A stretch of DNA of 63,780 nt, taken from NCBI GenBank assembly GCA_020445765.1, contig JAGRFY010000152.1, forward strand, positions 1 to 63,780. The letters run 5' to 3'. Shown one piece after another: positions 21,353 to 28,348 of the stretch; position 1 is the first letter of the stretch, and every line of letters starts with the position of its first letter. Under the pieces are notes generated by a model. It did not search any database, was not told the DNA's origin, and saw only the letters and a program-made list of their open reading frames with translations. The translations under genes and the position numbers were made by a program. The DNA comes from Rhodocyclaceae bacterium. Lineage in GTDB: Bacteria > Pseudomonadota > Gammaproteobacteria > Burkholderiales > Rhodocyclaceae.

Positions 21353-22483
21353 ATGACGCAAGCGGATCAGCGGAAGAAGTCAGGCTGGGCTGCCGCCCGC
21401 CGCGAAGTCGGGCTGCTCGCGGGCTTGCTGACGCTGGCCGCAATGGTGGCATTCGGAGACCACTGGCTGAATTCGATGTCCGGTCGGTGGATTCCGTTGC
21501 TGCTCTTCGCATGGCTCTTTGCCAGCATGCTGTGGCTGTCGTTTTCGGTCGTCCACCATGCAGATTGCCTGGCCGCCAGGTTGGGCGAACCCTATGGCAC
21601 GCTGATCCTGACCATCGCGGTGATCGTCATCGAAGTCGTGATGATTTCGGCGGTGATGCTGACCGGTGCCCGCAATCCCGAACTCGGCCGCGACATGATG
21701 TTTGCCGTGCTGATGATCGTGCTCAACGGTCTCGTCGGCATTTCGCTGCTGCTCGGCGGCATTCGCCATCTCGAGCAGACCCACAATCTGCAAGGCGCGA
21801 ACACGTTCCTTGCGGTGCTGTTGCCGCTGGCGACCCTGTGCCTGATTCTGCCCAACTTCACGCAGTCCACCGCCGTCGGAACCTACTCCAGCGTCCAGAT
21901 GATCTTTGCGATACTCGCATCGGTCGGACTCTACGGTGCCTTTCTTATCGCACAGACCCTGCGTCATCGGGGCTATTTCCAGACGCAGGAAGTCGCGGAC
22001 GACCACCACGACGATCATCACGGGCTGGTACTGCGATCGATCGGCTTCCACGTGGCGATGCTGCTGGCCAACATGTTGCCGATCATCCTGCTGTCGAAGA
22101 GCATGGCGAAACTGATCGACTACGAGATCAGTGCCCTTGGCGCGCCTGTCGCGCTCGGCGGCGTCATCATCGCGGTGCTCGTGCTCGCGCCGGAGGGCCT
22201 CGCGGCAGTCAAGTCGGCACTGGACGACCGCCTGCAGCGGTCGATCAACATCTGCCTCGGATCGGCACTTGCCACGATCGGCATGACGGTGCCGGCAATC
22301 CTGATCATCGGCATGGCGACTGACAGCAAGGTCGTACTGGGTCTGGGCCCGGTCAACTCGGTCCTGTTCGTGACCACCGCCGTCGTTTCGGTCGTGACGC
22401 TTTCCGGCCGCAAGACCAACGTCATCCACGGTGTGGTACACCTGATTCTGTTTCTCGCCTATCTGGTGATGCTTTTCGACTGA
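21353..22483 (+). CDS. chaA: ChaA-type calcium/sodium-proton antiporter
   Basis: Inner-membrane cation/proton antiporter of 376 residues with about 10-11 predicted hydrophobic segments. The motif GEPYGTLILTIAVIVIEVVM (about residues 80-99) is the conserved first alpha repeat of the ChaA/CaCA-type family. The second repeat region, about 270-300 (GGVIIAVLVLAPEGLAAVKS), has the expected acidic residue. A His/Asp-rich loop (DDHHDDHHG, about 217-225) lies between the halves and may bind metal. The role would be salt, calcium or alkaline-pH homeostasis. It is separated from the upstream kinase gene by 204 bases with no clear promoter, and it has no evident link to the T6SS. Confidence 0.88.
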   Translation: MTQADQRKKSGWAAARREVGLLAGLLTLAAMVAFGDHWLNSMSGRWIPLLLFAWLFASMLWLSFSVVHHADCLAARLGEPYGTLILTIAVIVIEVVMISAVMLTGARNPELGRDMMFAVLMIVLNGLVGISLLLGGIRHLEQTHNLQGANTFLAVLLPLATLCLILPNFTQSTAVGTYSSVQMIFAILASVGLYGAFLIAQTLRHRGYFQTQEVADDHHDDHHGLVLRSIGFHVAMLLANMLPIILLSKSMAKLIDYEISALGAPVALGGVIIAVLVLAPEGLAAVKSALDDRLQRSINICLGSALATIGMTVPAILIIGMATDSKVVLGLGPVNSVLFVTTAVVSVVTLSGRKTNVIHGVVHLILFLAYLVMLFD

Positions 22484-22527
22484 ACGCGAGTGCGTTGCGA
22501 TACTGGACGCTTGGAGACGATTGAAAC

Positions 22528-23058
22528 ATGACCGGTGACATCCGACTTGCGACCGGCCTCGATCGGGACGAGATTCGGAATGTGCACCTGCGCGCCTTTC
22601 CGGAACCGGAGAATCGGACAGTGGCGGGCCTCGCGATCGAACTGTTGGGCGCGACAACCCGCCCGGACACGCTCGGGCTGGTGGCCGAGGTGGATGGCCT
22701 CGTCATCGGCCACATCGCCTTCAGTCCCGTCACCGCGGATCTCGACGAGGGCTGGTCCGGCTACATCCTGGCTCCGCTCGGTGTCGTGCCCGAGTACCAG
22801 CAGGCTGGCGTCGGCTCGAGCTTGATCGAAGCTGGCATGGCGCGCTTGTCGGGTGATGGCGTCGACGTGGTGCTCGTCTATGGCGATCCGAACTATTACG
22901 GCAGGTTCGGCTTCGCCGCGGCTGTGCGCTTCCTGCCGCCCTATGAATTGCAGTATCCGTTCGGCTGGCAGGCGAAGCAATTGCATGACGATTCGTCCGA
23001 CAACCGGATTACGCGGATTTCGTGCGTCGCGGCGCTATGTGATCCGTCCTTGTGGTGA
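22528..23058 (+). CDS. GNAT family N-acetyltransferase (YhbS-like)
   Basis: Acetyl-CoA-dependent acyltransferase of 176 residues. The acetyl-CoA-binding core is visible at about 88-112: LGVVPEYQQAGVGSSLIEAG, which matches the R/Q-x-x-G-x-G/A pattern. The later text VYGDPNYYGRFGFAAA is typical of the YhbS/COG3153 subgroup. The substrate cannot be predicted. It follows the antiporter gene by 44 bases and may share its transcript. Confidence 0.88.
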   Translation: MTGDIRLATGLDRDEIRNVHLRAFPEPENRTVAGLAIELLGATTRPDTLGLVAEVDGLVIGHIAFSPVTADLDEGWSGYILAPLGVVPEYQQAGVGSSLIEAGMARLSGDGVDVVLVYGDPNYYGRFGFAAAVRFLPPYELQYPFGWQAKQLHDDSSDNRITRISCVAALCDPSLW

Positions 23059-23242
23059 ACACGCGGGCGACGGGGCAGTCCCGCCCAGTCGAAACCTCGA
23101 TCTCGTCGGGATGCGCCGCCGGCTGCCATGACAAAGGCGTCGGGCGTGGCTTCATGCGTCCGCCGACCCGAATCGCACCCCTCGGAACTTGGATCGTCTT
23201 GCGGGAGATTATCGGCAGCATCGAGCCAGATTGACGCCACGA

Positions 23243-23279
23243 TTCGACCGGGCTGTTGCTCGCAACAGACGGAGTCGAA
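23243..23279. promoter_or_regulatory. Nested inverted repeat, candidate activator-binding site
   Basis: An inner palindrome CTGTTGC-TC-GCAACAG (23253-23268) sits inside a second dyad, TTCGAC (23243-23248) and GTCGAA (23274-23279). The centre is about 105 bases upstream of the -24 element of the sigma-54 promoter, a normal distance for an enhancer-binding protein site. No T-run follows on either strand, so it is not a typical terminator. Binding by a PrsR-like activator is inference. Confidence 0.45.
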
Positions 23280-23363
23280 AAAACTTACATGCCGCATGAA
23301 TGCGTGGGTCATGGGGAGACTACGCGAAAAGCATGTTATTGAATATCAATATCTTGTGATTCA

Positions 23364-23379
23364 TGGCGCGTGTCTTGCA
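23364..23379 (+). promoter_or_regulatory. Sigma-54 (RpoN) promoter for the PEP-CTERM gene
   Basis: The site reads TGGCGCG-TGTC-TTGCA against the consensus TGGCACG-N4-TTGCW: one mismatch and exact GG-N10-GC spacing. The predicted transcription start is near 23390, leaving about 28 bases of leader with AAGGAGG before the ATG at 23418. Confidence 0.75.
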
Positions 23380-23417
23380 TGCTGTCGCCTCGCAACTGTG
23401 ACAGAAGGAGGCGATAG

Positions 23418-24158
23418 ATGAAGGCTTCGATCTGGATGGCAGCAGGCGCGATGCTCCTGGCCGGCACGGCGCAGGGCGCAGCGGTCAATTTGAGCACATG
23501 GACCAATGAAGGCGGCGGCAACTGGTCGCTTGCAGCGGACAACAACTCTGTCCGACAAACGCTAAACGGTCCACCGACGGTTTTCTATTCGGATTTCAAT
23601 GGTCAGGGCATTGCCCTTTCCGGTGAGATCACGGTGCAAACCGGATCTGATGACGATTACATCGGATTTGTCCTCGGGTTTTCACCGGGTGATGTCTCCG
23701 CTGCTGCCACGGACTTCATTCTGGTCGACTGGAAGCAAGGTACACAGCCCTTCTTTGGCTGTACGGCCCAAGCCGGTCTTGCCGTATCGCGGGTGACAGG
23801 CGGTCTGCCTGATAACGCGGCGACTTGGTGCCACAACAGCCCGTCGGTTACCGAGCTCGCCCGCGGCAGCAATCTGGGTTCGGTCGGCTGGGCCGACAAT
23901 ACGACCTATGCTTTCGACCTGCTGTTCACCGCCGCTCAGATTCAGGTCTTCGTAGATGGCGTGCTGGAGCTCGACATCACCGGCACATTCAATGACGGCC
24001 GATTTGGCTTCTACAACTATTCGCAATCGACGGTCCTTTATTCTGCGATCGAGGAAGAGGTGGTTCCCCCCGGTCCGAATCCGTCGGTTCCCGAACCCGC
24101 GACCCTCGTGCTGCTGGGCGCAGGCATCGCCTGCTACCGTCTGACGAGAAGATCTTGA
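23418..24158 (+). CDS. PEP-CTERM sorted exported protein
   Basis: Exported protein of 246 residues. It has an N-terminal signal peptide (about 1-22, ending TAQGA) and a beta-rich domain resembling concanavalin-like lectin/laminin-G folds (for example WTNEGGGNWSLA and FGFYNYSQS). It ends in a PEP-CTERM tail: VPEPATLVLLGAG, then a short membrane segment and the Arg-rich end LTRRS. Such proteins are processed by an exosortase and associated with extracellular matrix or exopolysaccharide; the exosortase is not in this window. Two Cys pairs could be oxidised outside. AAGGAGG precedes the ATG, and a sigma-54 promoter lies just upstream. Confidence 0.9.
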   Translation: MKASIWMAAGAMLLAGTAQGAAVNLSTWTNEGGGNWSLAADNNSVRQTLNGPPTVFYSDFNGQGIALSGEITVQTGSDDDYIGFVLGFSPGDVSAAATDFILVDWKQGTQPFFGCTAQAGLAVSRVTGGLPDNAATWCHNSPSVTELARGSNLGSVGWADNTTYAFDLLFTAAQIQVFVDGVLELDITGTFNDGRFGFYNYSQSTVLYSAIEEEVVPPGPNPSVPEPATLVLLGAGIACYRLTRRS

Positions 24159-24201
24159 TGCTGCGGCCGCCGGGTGGGAAACCGGCCTGAATGGACAATC
24201 C

Positions 24202-24220
24202 GAAGCGGGGGTTTCGCTTC
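24202..24220. terminator. Weak hairpin between convergent genes
   Basis: GAAGCG, a 7-base loop, then CGCTTC lies in the gap between the PEP-CTERM gene and the convergent kinase gene. The stem is short and has no T-run, so a termination role is only a possibility. Confidence 0.25.
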
Positions 24221-24291
24221 CCGCCAACAGTCTTGCGCCTGCGCTTCAGGCTGGTCGATCAGACTTCGCGGTAGGCGTCCCGGGCAGGTTT

Positions 24292-25713
24292 TCAGCCCAG
24301 GCGCCGCAACTCGCCCAGCAGCGCATTGCGGTCGGCCGGCTCGGCGACCTCGCCGGCGAGGCTGTCATGGAACTGATCGAGACTGGCCGCTCGCTTGGCC
24401 GCGCGTCTGACCACGACCCTGGCGATCGGGCCGATGTGGCGGGCAAGCAGGCGACTGGCGGCATCGAGCACCGTATCAGGAATCTCCAGACGCTGGCCGC
24501 CCAGCACCCGGGTCTCGGCCAGTACCGCCTGGCTGCCGGTCTCCATCGGGCTGGCGGCCGTGCCGCTGCGCCGCGCGAGGAATGCGTCGCGGTCGGGCCC
24601 GGCCGGGAGCTTTTCGGCGAGTGCGTCGTAGAGTTCGTTCAGCGTGTTTGCACGGCCGGCGGCGCGCCGGACCATGACGCTGGCGACCGGGCCGATCACC
24701 GATGCCAGCTCCCGTTCGACGCTGGTCAGCGTGCTGTTCTCGATGCGTGAGGCCGACTGGGTCAGACCGCGGCTCGACGAGCTGCCGGTCACGGCTGTCG
24801 CTGCGGCGGGATCATAACGCGGCTTGCCAAGCTGGCCGACCGTGCGGATCACCGTTTCTTCGGAGACGCTCGGTGCCTCCTGCATGTCGAGCTCGTGTTC
24901 GAGGGCGAGCCGCAGCGTGTCGCGGAAGGCGCCAGCGCTCGGATAGCGCTCTTCCGGCCGCTTGGCCAGAGCCCGCGCGACGATTCGCTCGAAGGCCATC
25001 GGCACGCCGGTGTGCACCTGCGACGGCGGCACCGGCTCTTCGTGGCAGATGCGGTAGGCGAGGGATTCCATCGAGCCGGTAAACGGTCGCTGACCGGAAA
25101 GCAGCTCGTAGAGCATCACACCGACCGCGAACACGTCGGACCGGGCATCGGCCGGAAGCCCCATGAACTGTTCCGGCGACATGTAGCTGGGGGTGCCGAT
25201 GACGGTACCGACCTGGGTCAGCTCGGAGGACTCCAGCCGGGCGACGCCGAAATCGGTGATCTTGACTTTGCCCTTGCTGGTGATGATCAGGTTCGACGGC
25301 TTGATGTCGCGATGGACCACGCCTTGCTCGTGGGCGTAGGCGAGGCCGTCGAGCAACTGCATGACGACGCTGACCGAGTCGGCCAGCGGCATGACGCCGA
25401 TCTGATGCAGGTATTCCTTGAGCCCGAAGCCCTCGACATACTCCATGGCAATGAAGCTGATGTCGTGGTCCTCGCCGTACTCATAGACGCCGACGATCGC
25501 CGGATGGCTGAGCCGACCGGCCGCTCGGGCTTCATTGCGGAAGCGGGCGATGGCGTCGGCGACGCCGGACTCGAGACAGTCCCGCCGGATCGTCTTGAGC
25601 GCGACGGTGCGCTCGATCGCCGGGTCATAGCCGCGATAGACGGTTCCCATGCCGCCGCGTCCGAGGACGCCGACGATCTCGTACTTGCCCAGGCGACGTG
25701 GATGCTCGGACAT
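24292..25713 (-). CDS. Ser/Thr protein kinase with duplicated C-terminal module
   Basis: Cytoplasmic kinase of 473 residues with no clear membrane segment. The domain (about 8-265) is canonical: GRGGMGTVY, VALKTI, VVHRDIKPSN with Asp136, DFGVAR, and GTPSYMSPEQ in the activation segment. The C-terminal third contains two related blocks of about 55 residues (about 330-385 and 413-470). Each has the core IGP-(V/I)-A-x-V-(M/V)-VRRAA followed by LxxxxxxLA, which suggests a small helical interaction module. It is the last gene of the minus-strand operon with TagH, PP2C, OmpA-like and DUF3365 proteins, so it may be a second T6SS-linked kinase working with the kinase at 19289-21148. The substrate is unknown. 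Confidence 0.9.
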   Translation of the reverse strand: MSEHPRRLGKYEIVGVLGRGGMGTVYRGYDPAIERTVALKTIRRDCLESGVADAIARFRNEARAAGRLSHPAIVGVYEYGEDHDISFIAMEYVEGFGLKEYLHQIGVMPLADSVSVVMQLLDGLAYAHEQGVVHRDIKPSNLIITSKGKVKITDFGVARLESSELTQVGTVIGTPSYMSPEQFMGLPADARSDVFAVGVMLYELLSGQRPFTGSMESLAYRICHEEPVPPSQVHTGVPMAFERIVARALAKRPEERYPSAGAFRDTLRLALEHELDMQEAPSVSEETVIRTVGQLGKPRYDPAAATAVTGSSSSRGLTQSASRIENSTLTSVERELASVIGPVASVMVRRAAGRANTLNELYDALAEKLPAGPDRDAFLARRSGTAASPMETGSQAVLAETRVLGGQRLEIPDTVLDAASRLLARHIGPIARVVVRRAAKRAASLDQFHDSLAGEVAEPADRNALLGELRRLG

Positions 25714-25865
25714 CGGTCAGTACTCCCGCCCCGGCGACGCCGCCAGCGGACCGGTGGCGTCCGCCACGTCGCACGGTGCGAGGCCGGGCGGGGTTGGCTG
25801 GTCCGGAGATCTGGCATCGTCGCGCGTGGTCTTCATGCTGGCGGTCGGCCCGGCAAATGTCCGGG

Positions 25866-26738
25866 CTACTCCTCGATCATCCGGAAGGCCTGCACCAGGC
25901 TCTTCTTCATGCGGCCGAAGGCCTGGGTGAGCTGGGCGATCTCGTCGTGGCCGTCGGCCTCCAGTTCGCCGGCCTCGAGGTTGCCGAGACTGACTTCGTC
26001 CGCCACCCTCGCCAATCGGTTAACCGGGCGGATGACCAGCGCGTTGAGCAGCAGGTTCAGGGCGATGAAGATGAAGGCGAAGACACCGGCGAGCGAACCC
26101 ATGAACAGCACGAAGGTCTGCTTGGCGCGTTCGAACGGAACCGAGGTCGGTACCGAGACGATCTGCGCGCCGATCACCTCGTCGAGCTGCCAGCCGAAGC
26201 CGTTGGCATTGCCGTAGCGGGCGATCATGGTCTTCGGTGCGGCATCCACCGTGCTGTGGCACTGCAGGCAGCCGGGGCTCTTAATGCGGATCGGGCGGGC
26301 CAGATAGAGCGATTCGCCCTGCGGCGTGTCGCGCATGCCGATCAGTTCCGGGCGGTCGGCGACATTGCGGAACAGGTTGACGACGTCGGCCTCCCAGTCG
26401 GTGGCGCGATCGCGCGGATTGGTGGGGTTGAGGGTGGCTTCCTTGTAGATGTACTCGGGGTGGTTCTGGCGCAGGGTTTCGAACGTCTCCTGGGCGCCGT
26501 AGGCGGGCACCGATTGCGGCAGGAACTCGTACTTCATCTGGGTTGCCAGCAGCGGTTTGATCTGGGTGTTGGTGTAGGTCCGCACCGCCGACGCGGCTTC
26601 CATCATGATGCGCGCGTTCTGCACGATCTCGTCGCGGGCGTTGTTCTGCAGCACCTGCCATGACAGCAGGCCCGACGCGGCGAAGCCGGCCAGGAACACC
26701 ACGACGAACACCAGATTGAACTTGACCACCAACTTCAT
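25866..26738 (-). CDS. DUF3365 c-heme-type membrane sensor with HAMP domain
   Basis: Inner-membrane protein of 290 residues. An N-terminal membrane segment (about 6-29) is followed by a periplasmic DUF3365/Tll0287-like domain with a c-type heme motif CLQCH (about residues 153-157). A second membrane segment (about 202-228) leads into a HAMP-like region (about 229-285, RPVNRLARVADEVS). The protein then stops, with no kinase or cyclase output. It could sense redox state, NO or oxygen through a covalently bound heme and signal through protein contacts. It lies between the kinase and OmpA-like genes of a T6SS-linked operon, so the adjacent kinase is a candidate output. That coupling is inference. 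Confidence 0.85.
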   Translation of the reverse strand: MKLVVKFNLVFVVVFLAGFAASGLLSWQVLQNNARDEIVQNARIMMEAASAVRTYTNTQIKPLLATQMKYEFLPQSVPAYGAQETFETLRQNHPEYIYKEATLNPTNPRDRATDWEADVVNLFRNVADRPELIGMRDTPQGESLYLARPIRIKSPGCLQCHSTVDAAPKTMIARYGNANGFGWQLDEVIGAQIVSVPTSVPFERAKQTFVLFMGSLAGVFAFIFIALNLLLNALVIRPVNRLARVADEVSLGNLEAGELEADGHDEIAQLTQAFGRMKKSLVQAFRMIEE

Positions 26739-26795
26739 CGGTTCCTCCTTTTGGGGTGAGTCGCGTCGTGTGCCTCGAAGGTTTCGTAAACTGCA

Positions 26796-26824
26796 CCGGC
26801 GGCTGCGTTGCGGGCAGCCGCCGG
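26796..26824 (-). terminator. Strong 11-bp hairpin downstream of the OmpA-like gene
   Basis: CCGGCGGCTGC and GCAGCCGCCGG form a perfect 11-bp stem with a 7-base loop, about 45 bases after the stop of the minus-strand OmpA-like gene. The following minus-strand bases are only weakly T-rich (GCAGTTTACG), so it may terminate partially or attenuate before the DUF3365 and kinase genes. Confidence 0.5.
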
Positions 26825-26867
26825 CAGACCAGATCCTTAACGACTTCTGGCGTTACGACTTGACCGC

Positions 26868-27446
26868 CTACTTCAGGGTCGTGATCGTGACCCGGCGGTT
26901 TTCGGGGGCGGTCGGGTCGTCGACGTTGAGCAATTCGCTCGAACCCTTGCCTTCCGCCTTCAGCCTTCCGCGGTTGATGCCGTGGGTGCCGACCAGATAG
27001 TTCATGACGCTCTCGGCGCGGGCCTGCGACAGCCGGTAGTTGAGGTCGTCGCCCCCACGCGGATCGGCGTGGCCCTCGATCGCGAAATTGAACTTGGCCA
27101 GCGAATCGGCCTGCAAGGCCTTGCCGACGACGTCGAGCGAATGCTTGGCCTCGTCGCGCAGTTCCGCCGAGTTGGTCTCGAAGGTGATCAGCAGGGAGGC
27201 TTGCGCCTTCTTGGCAACCTGAGAGCCCGGTTGCTCGGCCGGCTCGCGCATGACCTTGATCGAGCGCGTGCGCACCGACGGCCCGGCGCCCGGGCTTGCA
27301 CCCTCGGGGTCGGCATGGGGGGTCAGCGCTTCGATCAGCGCCGATTCAGTGATGTCGCTGCCGCGCAGGACGCGCTCCTGGGCCTGGCCGACCAGCGGCA
27401 GGCACGCGAGCACCATCATCGCGACGGCGTGTTTGGCGGATTTCAT
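26868..27446 (-). CDS. OmpA-family peptidoglycan-binding envelope protein
   Basis: Exported protein of 192 residues with a signal peptide (about 1-23, cleavage after GQA) and a C-terminal OmpA-like domain (about 80-190). The domain contains FAIEGHADPRGGDDLNYRLSQ-like text with the Asp and Arg that bind diaminopimelate, and ends in ENRRVTI. I chose the ATG at 27446 because GGAGAAAC lies just before it and a signal peptide begins there; upstream codons in the same frame do not look coding. In its operon with the DUF3365 sensor, PP2C phosphatase and TagH it may anchor or sense the cell wall for the T6SS regulatory branch. Confidence 0.9.
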   Translation of the reverse strand: MKSAKHAVAMMVLACLPLVGQAQERVLRGSDITESALIEALTPHADPEGASPGAGPSVRTRSIKVMREPAEQPGSQVAKKAQASLLITFETNSAELRDEAKHSLDVVGKALQADSLAKFNFAIEGHADPRGGDDLNYRLSQARAESVMNYLVGTHGINRGRLKAEGKGSSELLNVDDPTAPENRRVTITTLK

Positions 27447-27564
27447 CGAGTTTCTCCAGGACGGACGTGTTGCATGATCAAACATAGCACGCGGGGATGA
27501 GCGGCGACGTGACCCAGTGCGTGGTCTACTGCGTATCGCCCGGTGGGTTTGCCGGTGGCCGCGC

Positions 27565-28335
27565 TCACTGCCCGCCAACGACATGGGTGCGGGTGTCGTC
27601 GTCGTCGAGCCAGATCGCGATCGCGGTGTAGTTGTCGTGGCCGGGGCGGGCATTGGCGAGCAGCTCGGCCTCCATCAGTTCGAGCCAGTGACGGGCCGAG
27701 CCGGCCTGTTCGAGCAGCTCCAGCATGCGCTCTTCGTGGACGAATTCCCACCAGCCATCGGTGCACAGCAGGAAGATGTCGTTGTGCCGGACCTGCAGCG
27801 GATGGGCCGCGAAGCTTGCCTCGAAATCGTCTTCGGTACCGAGGGCCGACAGCAGGACACTGCGCTGCGGATGCGAGCGCAGCGCGTCGAGATCGGCGTA
27901 GCCCGCATCCACCAGGCTCTGGACGACGCTGTGATCGCGCGTCTGGTGAAGGATGCGGCCATCGCGGATGCAGTAGAGGCGGGAGTCGCCGACGTGGCCC
28001 CATACCGCCTGGTTGCGCATCCGATCCACTGCCAGCATGACCACGGTCGATCGCATGTTGCGCAGTTCGGCGACCGCGTACTGCTGCTCGATCACCGCTT
28101 CGTTGGCGTCCTGCAGCAGCTCGGCAACGGTTTCGATGCCGGCTTCGCCGAGCGCCTGGAAGTTGCGGGCGATCACTTCGACGGCGATGCGCGACGCGAC
28201 GTCACCACCGCCGTGGCCACCGGCGCCGTCGCAGACCACCCAACAGGCGGCCTCGTCGCCGATCCAGACCGCGCTCGAGTCCTCGTTGTAGCCGCGGCCG
28301 CCGGGCTGCGACAAGGTGGCAGTGTCGAAATCCAC
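27565..28335 (-). CDS. PP2C-family Ser/Thr phosphatase (PppA/Stp-like)
   Basis: Metal-dependent phosphatase of 256 residues. Signature motifs are present: GxxGYNED near the N-terminus, VCDGAGGHGGGD (about 34-45), GDSRLY (about 109-114), and a C-terminal GHDNYTAI with the metal-binding Asp. In T6SS clusters such phosphatases reverse kinase phosphorylation of FHA proteins. It sits 13 bases after the TagH/FHA gene, as expected for a threonine-phosphorylation switch. It probably dephosphorylates targets of the kinases at 19289 and 24292; the exact pairing is not shown by the sequence. Confidence 0.93.
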   Translation of the reverse strand: MDFDTATLSQPGGRGYNEDSSAVWIGDEAACWVVCDGAGGHGGGDVASRIAVEVIARNFQALGEAGIETVAELLQDANEAVIEQQYAVAELRNMRSTVVMLAVDRMRNQAVWGHVGDSRLYCIRDGRILHQTRDHSVVQSLVDAGYADLDALRSHPQRSVLLSALGTEDDFEASFAAHPLQVRHNDIFLLCTDGWWEFVHEERMLELLEQAGSARHWLELMEAELLANARPGHDNYTAIAIWLDDDDTRTHVVGGQ

Positions 28336-28348
28336 GTCGCTCCCCGCT

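Larger units (their letters stand above)
23059..23417 (+). promoter_or_regulatory. Intergenic region with dyad elements and sigma-54 promoter
   Basis: This 359-base gap holds no convincing gene. Its right half is clearly less GC-rich than its surroundings. It contains a nested dyad at 23243-23279 and a near-consensus sigma-54 promoter at 23364-23379 that should drive the PEP-CTERM gene at 23418. Confidence 0.6.
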
